Assembly: GCA_948567375.1 (NCBI GenBank)
Contig: OX419755.1
Location: 82,478,218 to 82,542,217, forward strand
DNA from: Lunularia cruciata
Taxonomy: Eukaryota; Streptophyta; Marchantiopsida; Lunulariales; Lunulariaceae
DNA: 64,000 nucleotides
Reading direction: 5' to 3'
Shown: positions 45,769-57,599 of the stretch, in pieces
Position numbering within the stretch: position 1 is the stretch's first letter
How the letters are laid out: the number at the start of each line of letters is the position of its first letter
Notes under the pieces: model-generated
Database searches by the model: none
The model's input: the letters and a program-made list of their open reading frames with translations, nothing else
Told to the model about the DNA's origin: nothing
Position numbers and translations under genes: made by a program

Positions 45769-48700
45769 GCTAGTTGGTGATGTCTTTGTTGCCATTGAAG
45801 CTTCAAACTCCTAGATGGCCATTTGTGCATTCTAGAGATGAGAAAGAGGCTCCTAAGTGGCATCATGAAGGGGATAGCCCTTCAAAGGACCTCGTACTCC
45901 ATATGTTGTTGGCGGTCATGTTGGATGTAGCAAAGTGCAAGTATATGATCAACTTTGTACTCCTCATGATCATGTATAGGGATGGGAGGAAGAGGAGGTT
46001 GGACATTAGAGGAAAAAGAAGATGGGTTAGGAACAAAGGTTTTTAACTTGGAAACATGGAAGACAGGGTGGATGTATATATGACAAGGCAAGGCAAGTCA
46101 ATAAGCAACAAGAGAGATGGTTTGAGTGATGTCAAAAGGTCCTATCCAATAAGGAGCAAGTTTATGAACTTGGGTATCAAGTGAGAGGAGTAGGTTACTA
46201 GAGGAGACCATGACTTTGTCACCAACTTGAAAGGTGAGATCATAATGATGGTGGTCTGCATATTGTTGTTGATGGTTCTGAGCAACAAGGAGATGACACT
46301 TGGCTTGTTAGAGAGATTGGGATATGGTGGTCAAGAAGGTTGATATATGAGGGATATGAGATGGAGGAGGAGCAAGAAAGGAATCCAAAACAAGTGGATC
46401 TTGGCCAAGATTGAGAAAGAAAAGAAAGAATTTGGTGCTTGCCTGTTTGGAGTTATTGTATGCCAATTCCATAGTTGCAAGATATTCATCCCAATTGGTG
46501 TGATGAACGTTGACAAAGGTACAAAGCATATCCTCCAAGATGCAATTTGCATGTTTAGTACATCAGTTTGAGGATGATAGGCCGTGGACAAAGCAAGCTT
46601 GGTGCCAAGTATCTAGAAGAGTACTTTCCAAAACTTCCAAAATGAAGCAAGGATCATGGTCAAAGATGAGTACACATGGTATCCCATGATGCTTGAATAC
46701 ATTGTCGAAGTAGATATACGCCAAGGTTGGAGCATCCACAATATCAACAATTAGTGCTTAATGAATTTGCTTATTGAGCTTATCCACAAACATCACAATA
46801 GTTGTGTGACCTTGCTTTTTCTTGGGCAAGGATGTGATGAGATCTAAGTTCACATGTTCCCAACAAGTAGATGGAATGGGGAGTGGTTGATGGAATGGGG
46901 AGTGGTTGAAAAAGTATACTTAGTTTTTGGTTACTAGCTTTGTTGCATTGGCATCTCTCACATGATCGGACGAACTCTCTAACATCTTGGGCCATGTTTA
47001 GCCACCACCATTTGAGTTGGAGGGTACTCAAGGTCTTGTCCACACCCATGTGAACAACAATTGGTAAGTCATGGGCTTCTTGAAGGCACATAAGTCAAAG
47101 ATCACCTTTGACTAGAACATAGATCTGGTCTTCATGGAATAGAAGGCCTTCCTTGTAGTAAAAGGTATTGTACTCATTGTTGTATGGTGGAAGATGACCT
47201 TGTACCATCTGAAAGAAAGGATATTGTTGTAGAGCTATTTGAAATTCAATTTGGACTTTGGAGTTAGCGGGTACCGTTGTAATTGCCGTTGTGATGAAAG
47301 GAAGAGACTTCAAATCAGGTTATTGTGATAGGGCATCAAGGATGACATGGAACCAACCGGGTTTGTACTCAAGTTTGATGTCAAAAAATTGTAGTTGTTC
47401 CTCTTATCAATGATGTCAATTCTTGATGTGTTCCAAATGTAATGTCTACAACAAAGGCTTGTGATCAGTTTGCATGACCAATTGTTTCCCTAAAAGATAA
47501 TGCCTCCATACCTTGGTAGCATATACCATTGTTAGTTATTCTTGATCCCAAGCAGAGTAATTTCTTTGCTGTATTTAGTCTACGAGACACAAAGACAATA
47601 GGATGCAATCCATCTGTGAATTCTTGTCACAACACAGATCCAATTGCAAAGTTAGAAGCACATAATCAACCACACATGGTAGTTGAGGATCATATGGTTG
47701 AAGAATTGGATGTCTTGAAGACATCATATGTCTCACTTTTTGGAATGCTTCTTTGTGCTTGTTGGTCGATTGAAAGCTCAAAATTTTCCCCAAAAGATTA
47801 GTCAATGGTGTAGCTACATGAGCATAGTAATGGATGAACTGTCAATAAAAGATAGCTAATCTATTAAATGCATGTAATTCAATAGCATCCTTTGGAGTAG
47901 GCTAATCAATGATGGCCTTGATTTTCTCTTCTTCCATCTTGATCCACTCCAATGAGATCTTATGACCCAAGAAGGTAACTTCCTTTTGCCAAAAGGCACA
48001 CTTTGACTTCTTGCAATAAAACTTCCACTATTGTAGTTGTCTAAGGACTCCTTGTATGTGATTCACATGTTCTACCTCTGTCTTGCTGTAGATTAGATAT
48101 CATCTAAAAACACCACCACATATTGACCCAACAGTCCATCCAACACTCGATGCATCTGATCCATGAAGACTACTAGAGCATTAGTGAGCCCAAAAGGCAA
48201 AACTCTCCACTCAAAATTTCCATATCTTATGTGCAAGGTAGTCTTTTGCACATCCTCTCTATCAATAGGGATTTGCTAGTAGTTGCTGCAAAGATCCAAC
48301 TTGGAGAAGTATTTTTCTCCACTTGATTGATCAAGTAAGTCATCAATTTGAGACAAGGGGTATGCATTCTTCACTGTTTGTTTATTGAGCTCACGGTAAT
48401 CAATACAGAAATGAAGTCCTCCATCCTTCTTTGGAATGGATAGTATTGATGCTTCCCAAGGAGATGTACTATGTTGTATGAAATCCTTTTCCAACAAGTT
48501 TGTGAGTGTTGTTTGCAACTCCTCTAAATCCTTTGGTGAGAGCTGATAGATTGGTCTACTCATTGGAGTACTCCTTGGTAATAACTCAATCTTGTGCATA
48601 TCACGATCAGAGTGCAATCCCTTTGGTAGATCATCCGAAGACACATTTGCAAACTCTTGAACTATTTGATCAACCATTGCTTGATGATGCTCTTGACTCT

Positions 48701-48830
48701 CCTCAGATTTCCCTTGTGCAATTGGCTTGATCCACATTGCAAAAACATGCTTATCTTCCTCCAAAGCTTGCTCTATGGTTGCTTCATTGACAAACTTCCC
48801 ATCTGGGGACTTATCTTTCTTCAAAGCTTG
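45769..48830 (-). pseudogene. Pol relic of element 3 (RT to chromodomain)
   Basis: From high to low coordinates: RT in one long frame at 48824-48276 (PLPRSTPMSRPIYQLSP-like, FIQHSTSPWEASILSIPKKD, DYRELNKQTVKNAYPLSQID, FSKLDLCSNY), RNase H (47805-47575, QPYDPQLPCVVDY), integrase with HMGVDKTLSTLQLKWWWLNM and a zinc-binding CERCQCNKAS (47091-46780), AYHPQTDVLNMQ (46591-46331), and a chromodomain reading HEEYKVDHILALCYIQHD (46091-45882) then ATWEPLSHLQNA. Breaks separate the segments. The chromodomain would direct integration to marked chromatin. Confidence 0.8.
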
Positions 48831-48995
48831 CTCTATGGATGCTTTCTTGACAAATTCCCATCTTAGGACTTCTCTTCCTTCAAAGCTTGCTTTATGGCTG
48901 CTTTCTTTACAAACTTCTCATCTTGGGGCTTCTCTCCTTCCAAAGCTTGCTCTATGGTTGATTTCCTTACAAACTTCCCATCTTGGGATTGACTA
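48755..48995 (-). repeat. Tandem 60-bp coding repeat, 4 units (element 3 pol linker)
   Basis: CAAAGCTTG recurs at 48762, 48822, 48881 and 48941. Element-sense translation gives repeats of the type QDGKFVRKSTIEQALEGEK and QDEKFVKKAAIKQALKEEK. The second and third units are frameshifted by a 1-bp loss. The array lies between protease and RT. Confidence 0.85.
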
Positions 48996-49400
48996 TTCTT
49001 AAGTGTCTTCCTCAAAGGTACTAGACAACCTAATAGGAAATTCATATCTTGGTGTTGTACTTGAATTTGTTGTTGAGTCCAATCAAATTGAACCTTATGA
49101 GATTCAAGCCAAGGTAGTCCTAGAATGACATCATAGTGTAGAGGTGCCACTACAAACCTCATACACTCCAAATACTCCTTCTCAATCTTAAAAGTAACAG
49201 GATGTGAACTACAAAATGCAAAACCTTTTCTACCATCTACCATCATCAATCTACTTCCAATCACTGGCTTGATAAGAATATCCAATTCTTTTATTACTTA
49301 CATAGACATATAATTCTCTAAACTTCCAGAATCAACCAAAATCCTACAACCATGATTAGATATCGTACCTTGCAAGTGAAACAAACTTGCATAGGTCAAG
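48863..49400 (-). pseudogene. Protease relic of element 3
   Basis: The minus frame 49285-48863 carries IGSRLMMVDGRKGFAF, YLECMRFVVAPLHYDVILGL and PWLESHKVQFDWTQQQ, nearly the same as element 1. The active-site region upstream (about 49330-49310) reads ILVDSGSLEN-like text, with a Gly where elements 1 and 2 have Arg, but a stop follows. The frame runs into the 20-residue repeat linker. Confidence 0.65.
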
Positions 49401-49429
49401 CCTTCAATCCCATTGGAACCAGGCTCCTA

Positions 49430-52400
49430 GTAGGTGGCTTGAAATCTCCTACTAAGATTCCTTGTTTCCTTGATCATTCTACTCCACAAACTCCATATAT
49501 GCGACTTGTTGAGGTCACCATTCTTGAGTGGACATTCAACGATGCGATGTCCCAATTGGCAACAATAGAAACAACCACTATTTTTGTCACAATTTTTCTC
49601 TATCTATATTGCCAAGTGGTCTCCGTTGAATGACATCAATCTCCATTGGTGCAGGCTCCTCCACTTGTATTGTATTGGTAGGTTTTGTGGAGGTTGAGGT
49701 TAAGACCAAGTTATTGCAACCAAGGAATCAATATGTTTGGCCAAACGCATGGCTTCTTCCAAGTGTTGTGGCTCTCTCATGGTTATCTCTAATTTGGTTC
49801 TTGACTTCAAGCCCCTCACAAATTGATCTTGAGCTTCACCTTCTAGTATATTTGGACTTTGCATGATGTAACTTCTTATTGAGCCAATCTATTTCAACTT
49901 TGCCTCCTTATCACGTTGTCGTACTTTTCTTTTCTCTCTCTTGGAACACATAGGATGCCTAGCTGTGGAGACTACAGATCAAAGGCTAGAGGTAAACCCG
50001 TAATGAATTGACTGAACACACATTTGAGCCTATTGCCGGAACCCTCCTTTCTCATAACTAATATTCATGCTATCAGGAAGGGTAGTACTATGCAACTTGA
50101 CCTGTCATCACAACACGCACTCTTGGTCTGCTGGTCATCACTTCCAACATAACCAAGAAGAAATACACAACACTCCTAGAAGGAAATAATCTAAGTGCAA
50201 TGCCCGCACACCACCAATCCAAGCCAATTGGGCGTACAAACAAGCATACAAGCACAGAGAGGATCCAATCACAAGAATAAGACAACAACTCTCTGTACTT
50301 TTTTTCAGGAAAGAACTTCAGAGCCTTCTTGCTCTATCATCAAGCTCATTTCAACATGTACTCCAAGCCTCCTCCCATCTTTCCTTCAAATCTCAACAAA
50401 TTTCTATTCCATGTGGGGATTTTCTATGTCTTTTTGATGGGGAAAACTCTGTGCAACTCATATGACAATAACTATTTCTGTATAGCTTGGATTCAAGTGA
50501 TCTAGGATTCAATGGTAAGCTTGTGAGATAAGATTTCCAATGATATAAAATAAACTTCAATCGGATCACTACAACTCACATGACAAGCCCTCAAAATTGG
50601 CCAGTTTTTTGCAACTTCACCCTAATTTCAAAATCCTCTTTTTAGGGTTTGCTCCTGGTTCTAGGAAAATTTTCCCCAGATTTCTGATTCAAAAATACAC
50701 TTGATCCTTAAAAACACTTTGGCAACCTGAAACTCTCAATCATAATCACAAGATAGGAGAATTGATATCCAATCAAGATGAAAGATAAAATTGCTCTATC
50801 AAACTTATGATAGTATTTTCAGCATGATGTTTTGCATCAGATCTCACTCTTCACAGATCTAGAACCAACTAAATTTTCCACAATAGCTGGTTGTGTTTTT
50901 ATCTAAAGTCTTGCAAATTTTGGTAGCCTAATTCCACCCCAGTCCCTAGATGTGGATCAATTCCAGAGTTGGGCTAACTTGTGAGCTCTACATACCCAAG
51001 CATACTTGATCCAAGACACTGATTTCTCTACTTAAATAATTCATTTGAAACCTTTGAACAAAGGTGAAAACCTATCCACTAACAACTCTGGAAATTTTCA
51101 TAAGGAAATTTGAACCACAACTTTTGGGGAGTGACCAAAACTCCAAACCTGATCATTAGCTCTTCTCCAACACCTTACATCCCATAAGCTTCAACTTCAA
51201 TCAATTGGATCTGATTTGAGATTGCCTCAAAACTGGAATTTATTGCATTCAGTTCTGTAATCACTTTGTTTTCTCTCCAATTCCACTAACATATAGTGAA
51301 AATGTCTCAAGAAGCTCCCTCAATTGACTAATTTGTGCTCTTGGGTATGAATTTAACCCCCCTTGACTCAATTGATCATATCCCTCTCATTTCTAGCTCA
51401 AATTGTGTGATTTCTATCCCCAGATTGTAGCCTGTTAATTCTTCTTTCCAACCATGTCCTTTGTTCCTTGAATGGTCTCTCTGAACTCCCTTGATGGTTG
51501 AAAAACTCCAGAATTTTCTCTTGGGACCCAAGCTCTTGCACATTTGTCCTTTAGTCTTTTTACTTTTTGACAATGGACCCCACAACTCCACCTTGAAGCT
51601 TATGAGCAAAAATTTAATCATTCCCCAACTATAGAAGTACATATATAGTCAAGTTCTAGACATTTTCATAAGTAAGCACCAGAAGGACAATAGGATCTGG
51701 GTTGCTCATCACCGACTCCACAATACCACCCCAAAATGTGCTACAAACCAATCCCATAATTCGTCATGGTGTAAAATCTGAAGCCTTATGAGAAAGGATT
51801 CGGGAGTGGAAGATCAAGAGCATGAGACATCTCATGCTTGAATGCTTCCTTTGATGCTCTAACACTTGCTCTTTGCTACAACTCTCACTCCCAAGGTCCT
51901 TCTCCCCTCGAGGCTCTCCAAACTAAAACACACCCATCTCTCCACTTGCACTCATCTTTATTCATCAGAGCCCTCAAACATGATAAGATTGTAACCCACA
52001 TGGCCAATCACATACATGTAAATAGATGGATCACATGGCAACATCTCATCCATAGGATCTAGCATACAACCTACCGCACTAACGTGGAGATAGACTATGA
52101 TAAGTCACTTTTTACGGCCTATGCAAACCACAACACAACAACGTGCAGTTCATGTGACATTTATAGCTTAGAATTGACTAATTATTGTACTCTTGGATTT
52201 TGCTCACGTCAAGATTGGTGCAACAATTTTCCGCTCAGATTGCTCTACTTTGAATTGCTACTATAGCTTTGCTACTCCATCCAATTGGCTAAAAGCCAAG
52301 AAAATTTATCTCCGCTCATCTTGAAGATTGGTAGCTTCAAAATAACGGTCATATTCAAACACAAAATTCTCCACTATAACTAGGAGATTCTTGCCTTTGA

Positions 52401-52812
52401 ATACCTTGGGTTTAGGGAAATAGATTTGATCTTCTCTTTCTTGAATTGGTACTCTCTACGTGCTCATGTTGTTGATGATCTCATTCATCCAACAATTGAG
52501 TAAGGTGCTCAATTTATTGTTGCATAACAATGAGAACCTTAGGCTTTACTGTCATTGTTGCTACTCTATCATGCCACCCTAAATCTATCTAATTTATTAA
52601 CATATAGAAGCAACACGTCCACCATTCTCCATAAGTTACAATCGGAAGTACCAAGGGTTCCTCAGATATGGTGATCATATATAGAAAATCTTACCCAAAG
52701 CATGAGATGATGTATTGTGTGAAATAATGCTCAGATAGTACTTGGACATAAAAATCCCAACGGTTTGGTAGAAGTGGATTTGGTGGTCCATAAATTCCAT
52801 CCATCCCATTCC
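49430..52812 (-). pseudogene. Gag relic of element 3 (split)
   Basis: Gag occupies 52812-52145 and 49912-49430. The N-terminal part has RNGMDGIYGPPNPLLPNRWD (52691-52915). The part after the insertion has a decayed zinc knuckle near 49545-49590 and a KEETRNLSRRFQ-type spacer. A 2.2-kb insertion with a 4-bp duplication splits it. Confidence 0.65.
49917..52140. mobile_element. 2.2-kb LTR-like insertion in element 3 gag
   Basis: Compared with elements 1 and 2, which are continuous here, 2224 bp are extra. The block begins TGTCGTACTT, ends AACACAACA (TG...CA) and is flanked on both sides by ACGT (49913-49916 and 52141-52144). It has no long reading frame; the frames seen are under 95 codons. It reads as the solo LTR of a retrotransposon with an unusually long LTR. 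The first 8 bases resemble the start of the solo LTR at 469, but the rest does not. Confidence 0.65.
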
Positions 52813-52826
52813 TACTTTGATACCAA

Positions 52827-53268
52827 TGTAAAAGACCAAGACCAAGGAGAGAAATAGGAGAATGGAAGATCACATTGGGACACTTGAATGCAAAAAAATT
52901 CCAAATGCATAACATGAGCTTTGGCTCTCATATTATAGAGAGTATACAAGGCTCTTGAGAAGCTTCTCAAGAAGCTTCTTTGAGTTGCTTTCTTGGAGTG
53001 CAAGTCAAGTTAAACGGGAAGCTTCTCAAGAAGCTTCTTTCTGGAAGCCTTCTACTTGTTGTGCAAGCCTAGTTGGTTGGAAGCTCTAGAAGCTTCCCTC
53101 TAGAAACTTACTACTTGGGGTGCAAGCTAAGCTTGTGGGAAGCTTCCCAAGAAACTTCCTAGATAATTTTAGAATATTCTAGGCTAATTTAGCTTATTTG
53201 GCTTATTGGGCTTATTCACTACTTTGTTAGCCTTGACTGAATTTGTCACTCAATTCCATATTGTTACA
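52827..53268 (-). repeat. 5' LTR of element 3, 442 bp
   Basis: Plus-strand ends TGTAAAAG and TTGTTACA; short LTR subtype as in element 1. It is 76 bp longer than the 3' LTR because it carries an extra module around GAAGCTTCTCAAGAAGCTTC (near 52970-53045). The primer site directly inside reads TGGTATCAAAGT in element sense. Confidence 0.85.
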
Positions 53269-53975
53269 AATATGAAGCATTCAAAACTGGTTTTTTTTAT
53301 ATGTACAGTCCATCACCAAAGAGTATGGATAAGCTCAAGCCAAAAAAATGTAGTCAAGATATGCAAAGAACAATTGATTAACCTCATTTGCATCATTTCA
53401 AAAGTAATCACTATGGTAGTTAATATCTCAAAGAGTTTCTAAAAGAGCAAGAATCAATGGTCTATTATCAAGTTTTAGTTTTTGAAGCCATGCTTGCTCA
53501 TTGTAGATTATTTTGGCTGTTGTATGAGTATTAAGAGTGCTTGTTGCAAAGTTGTAAGAACATGCTTTGGGGCAATGCCAACAACTAACAATTGGAATGT
53601 CATTACACATTGCTTTGGTTGAAGATAATAAACAATAGGATGACCATAAATGTTTTTGAAGGCTCATGATTGTGCTCTCTATTGCAAATTTTAAGATGCC
53701 AATGTCCATCATATTATGCAAGCATTCATAAAGCATGAATATGCAATCAATCTAACAAGAAGCCTTAGTTTTATAAGGTCATATAGTGGTGGTAGAGCTT
53801 TTGAAGCATCATATGTACACCCTTGGTCACATATTAGGGTTACTTGATTGATGTTTGAATTACTTCTAACAACAACATATCCTTGGGAATGCGTAAAAAT
53901 CTTATTATGTTGTAGCATGTCATCAAAGGAGCTATAGGAAGTTTCAATGGGAAATAACATGATGGAAGTCAAAAG
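53269..53975 (-). pseudogene. MULE transposase, N-terminal half
   Basis: It starts with a FAR1/WRKY-like zinc-binding region (SFDDMLQHNKIFTHSQGYVV, then LICDQGCTYDASK). The middle has IVSCWHCPKACSYNFATSTL and KIIYNEQAWLQKLKLDNRPL, the segment before the DDE domain. The DDE core begins with YSLVMDCTYKKNQF, containing the first catalytic Asp. There are several in-frame stops. The protein is cut by the LTR of element 3 at 53268. Confidence 0.7.
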
Positions 53976-56896
53976 GTTGTACCATGTGAATTATTGTGAC
54001 ACATGATCATAGGTATTTAATAGTTTTTAATATCATCCTAGATTGTAAAATCTCTAAGATTTGCCACTCTAGAGAAATCAAAACCATCAAGGAAAAACAC
54101 AAAAAGTGACACTTACTAATTTATACATGATCTTGAGAAAACTAACAATATAACTTACACACAATATTAACTTAATTAAACACCTTTTGGACTTAACCGC
54201 TTGAGGTGTAATCATATAACTTTAAGAAATAAACTAGCATCAACTCAAAAAGTCAAAAGGAACAAAACATAATTTTTGATCAATTGGACACAACTCCCAA
54301 AGACTACTCATACTTCTTGTGTAAGAAAGTATGCATGTATGAGATAGTCATCTATTATTGTCTCATAGTCCAAATATGACAAAAGAAGATGATTGTAATG
54401 AAAGTTTGGGATAAATGCAAATAGAACAATGCCTTTCAAAAGCAATGGTTGTATAACAAGATTCTGCCAAGATTTTGTTTATTGAATGAAAAATTTATTG
54501 CCTTTGTGCACTTTCATTTCACATGTCTTAGATTTGAACTGCAAAGAGCCAAAATAGAGTTCTCTAGTCATGTACTTTATCCCCAAAAAATATAGCATAT
54601 CACTCTTGCAATTACACAACTCTTGAGGTCCAGATCTTTGCTAGAATAGACATTACTGTATGTTTTGAAAGCTAACAAATTGTCCTAGGTGCTCTTTTTA
54701 GCAACTATGAACATGCTTGAAAAGCTTGCAACTTGTAAACAATGTACTCTAACATTAAAAAGAGGACATTACAACACTTCTTGAATCAACAAATGAGAGT
54801 CAACATCTATATCTAAAGATATACCTTCTCTTTGGTAAGTAGTTTGTTTCACATCCTTCTTACCACAAACATTAACAAATTATCAGATCTCACATTAACT
54901 ACAAAGTTGCATAGGCAAATTGAAAAATGGCGAGCTTCAACTTATTAGTATTAGTATTTGTAAATAAATAAATAAATAAATATATAAAACTTGTTTAGGC
55001 TAAGGGATTGAAACATTTCTACTTTGAGACTCAAGTAAAGCTCCATGAAAATGTTTAAGAGATTGGCAAACAAATTATCTTAGGCTACAAAAATATAACA
55101 TGTAGAAAGATAAAACTACCCATGTACCAAAAGATTATCATGATTACTAATTTATATCATTGGATCTGTCTTGCAATCTATCATGATTGCAGATTGTGAA
55201 TTACAGATTATTTGTATTCTATCACAACTATTTCTCTTTTGTTTGGGAGGCAATTTCTCTTTGTTGTGTCTTTGAGTTTGACATGTGGGAATTACATATT
55301 TCTTTGAACTCTACACCATACACCATACATCATACACCATACTACCATAGAATTAAACTCATTTCGCTTGCATTGTGCTTCAAGAGTCCTGTTTGTTTTG
55401 GTTTTTAGATATAAACAATTCACACACCTTTTTCACCCTTCTCTAAGAAGGAAGATTTTAAGTTAAGATTTTAAGATCATGAACGTGAAGGTTTTAAGAT
55501 TTTCATAATCTCAAGTACTAAAAAATCCCTATTAAAGAGCTCTCACTTATTGATGATTTCACCAACTATAGAGCACAAATAGACCGACATTAAGTTAAGC
55601 TACTAAGTGTTATGGAGACCTCATAAAGAGTTCACTCAATCATTACCTACTACAAAATGCACCATGGGTTAATAGAGATAGATAAATATTAGGGATTAAG
55701 TAATCTATCTTAAATTTGTTGCACTTGGTGTAGATTATGTAAGTAAGTGTAAATAAAGGTCAAGTCATTTAGGAGTATTGTTATTCTTTTGTACTCAATT
55801 TAGACATCTCCTCTAATCTACAATCACTTGAATTTGCACTTGAACTTGACCAAGGAGAGAGAAGATTGGTAAGGGTTTTGGATATGGATAGAGAGAAATG
55901 ATTAATATAATTGGCTTGTAATTGGGTACTCAAATTGATTATGGGTTGTTAGGGTTAGAGTTATTGGATTAAAGTCTCCAAATAAGAATACAAATTTCCA
56001 TCTAAGATTAGAGATCTTCCATGAGATTACAGATTTTCTATTTATAGGTGAAAATTATTTATTCTTGGGATTGCACTAGATAGCAAAGTGCCTCTATATT
56101 TGAGTGGTGATCACATTTTAAGCTTGGATGATTCTTGGAGTGAAACTTGCAGTTTTATGATGTCATTATGGACATACCATTGGAGTAAAGTGGTTTTTGG
56201 AGTTGATTTTGTGGCACCCATGAGAGCCAACTCTATAGAAATCATTGGCAGGCAATTCGGATGATAAGCCATGCATTGCTAGCCTGAATGTGTAGTTGGA
56301 TATGACTATAGACTAGATACTGGAGGCAGAGAAGAATCTTTGGTAGTTGCATATATACCTTTCTCACATCTCTTATTTGCTTCCTTTTCTTTGTTCTTAC
56401 TCATTTTTCTCCTTGGCATTTGGATACATAGGTTTGGTCTATTATATCTCACCCTTTTATATGGAATTTACTTTATACTCTTTCGGGTATACTTTCAATA
56501 GGCTATTTCATGATGCTTCTATTTCTGCTCATTAGGACAAGGCCATTATTAAACTACCTTAGGCATCACTTTTAATCTAGTACTCCATGCTCCATATGTA
56601 TGATTAAAGGGTTGATCCTCACAACATTTTTAGCATATATCCATAGTTTCTAGGTTTATCTAGATGGAGTTCCTTTGATATCCAAATCATGTACTTTGCA
56701 TATAGTAGTGGTGGATCTTACAAGGTGTGATTCTCCTATGGAGGATGCCATATCATTTGTAACCCTTATCCTTGATCTTTTCACCACATGCCCTCCCTCT
56801 ACCTCCAACCCTCTTCTTACTCTACCACCATGGCACCACCACAAGATCATAATCTATTACTTAAGCCCTCAACAAATCTATACATATTGCTCCATC
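53976..56896. other. Unassigned AT-rich sequence
   Basis: No domain is recognisable. It includes an AAAT microsatellite (about 54960-54983) and ACACCAT/ACATCAT repeats (about 55311-55345). The plus frame at 56675-56962 contains VVVDLTRCDSPMEDAISFVT, which I do not recognise. It is interrupted by element 4 at 56897. Confidence 0.4.
54960..54983. repeat. AAAT tetranucleotide microsatellite
   Basis: About five AAAT units followed by a short TA stretch. Confidence 0.8.
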
Positions 56897-57380
56897 TGTA
56901 ACAATGAGGAGTTTACATACAAGTTAGTCAAGACTAACAAAATAGCCAATATGCAAAATTAGCCAAGAATTATAAGAATATTCTAAAAATGTCTAGGAAG
57001 CTAATTGAAACCTTCCAAGTATTGGATATTGTGTATGCCAAGTGGTGACTTTTGGAGGAAGCTTCCCAACTAGCTTAGCTTGCATGCCAAGTAGGTGATG
57101 GTTTCTAGAAGGAAGCTTCTTGGGAAGCTTTCAGACTAGCTTAGCTCACATGCCAAGTTGGCAGCTTCTAGAATGTAGCTTCTCAAGAAGTTTTTGATTA
57201 GCTTAGCTTGCACTCTAAAAAAGGCAGCTTTTAGAAAGCTTCTTGAGAAGCTTCTCAAGAACATCCTTATACATTACCTATAAATACCAAAGCCTAAGCT
57301 CATGCTAGGCATTCTAAGTTTCCCTCATTCAAGAGTATTGTGATCTTCCATTCTCCTATTTCTCTCATTGGTCTTTTACA
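56897..57380 (+). repeat. 5' LTR of element 4, 484 bp (long subtype)
   Basis: TGTAACAATGAGG...GGTCTTTTACA. It carries GAAGCTTC modules at 57112-57119 and 57247-57254 and a TATAAATA box at 57279-57286. Confidence 0.88.
57103..57286 (+). promoter_or_regulatory. Heat-shock-type modules upstream of TATA, element 4 LTR
   Basis: TTCTAGAA (57103-57110) adjoins GAAGCTTC (57112-57119). Nearer the TATA box the sequence alternates TTC, GAAGCTTC (57247-57254) and GAA (57259-57261). TATAAATA at 57279-57286 follows within 25 bp. This order matches that in the element 2 LTR on the other strand. Confidence 0.6.
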
Positions 57381-57599
57381 TTGGTATTAATGCAAGAACC
57401 AAATGGATGGAATTTATGGACCACCAAATTTATTTCCCCTAAACCATTAGAATTTTTGTGTCCATGTACTACCTAAGAATCATTTCATGTAGTTCATCAT
57501 CTCTTGCTTTAGGCATAATTTTCTTGATGCAATCACCTTGTTTGATGAATCCTTGATACTTCCAATTGTAATTTATAAAGAATGGTGGACATGTTACAT

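Larger units (their letters stand above)
45391..53268 (-). mobile_element. Ty3/gypsy chromovirus, element 3
   Basis: On the minus strand: 5' LTR (52827-53268), primer site (52813-52824), gag (broken by a 2.2-kb insertion), protease, RT, RNase H, integrase, chromodomain, polypurine tract (45757-45768) and 3' LTR (45391-45756). Total is 7878 bp, or about 5.65 kb without the nested insertion. It sits inside a MULE transposase gene. Flanking 5-mers (ATATT and ACAAC in element sense) do not match well, so the target duplication has decayed or been lost. Confidence 0.88.
44322..53975 (-). mobile_element. MULE transposon relic split by element 3
   Basis: The N-terminal half of a Mutator-like transposase lies at 53975-53269 and the C-terminal half at 45390-44322, both minus strand. 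They are separated exactly by the LTR boundaries of element 3 (45391-53268). The text before the break (VMDCTYKKNQF then MLHI) and after it (VGITSFDKSF) is what adjoins in intact MULE transposases. Terminal inverted repeats were not identified. Confidence 0.75.

Noticed and set aside
49917-52140. Host gene or intron-containing gene within element 3
   Set aside because: No domain or consistent splice pattern; clean TG...CA ends and a 4-bp flanking duplication indicate a mobile insertion.
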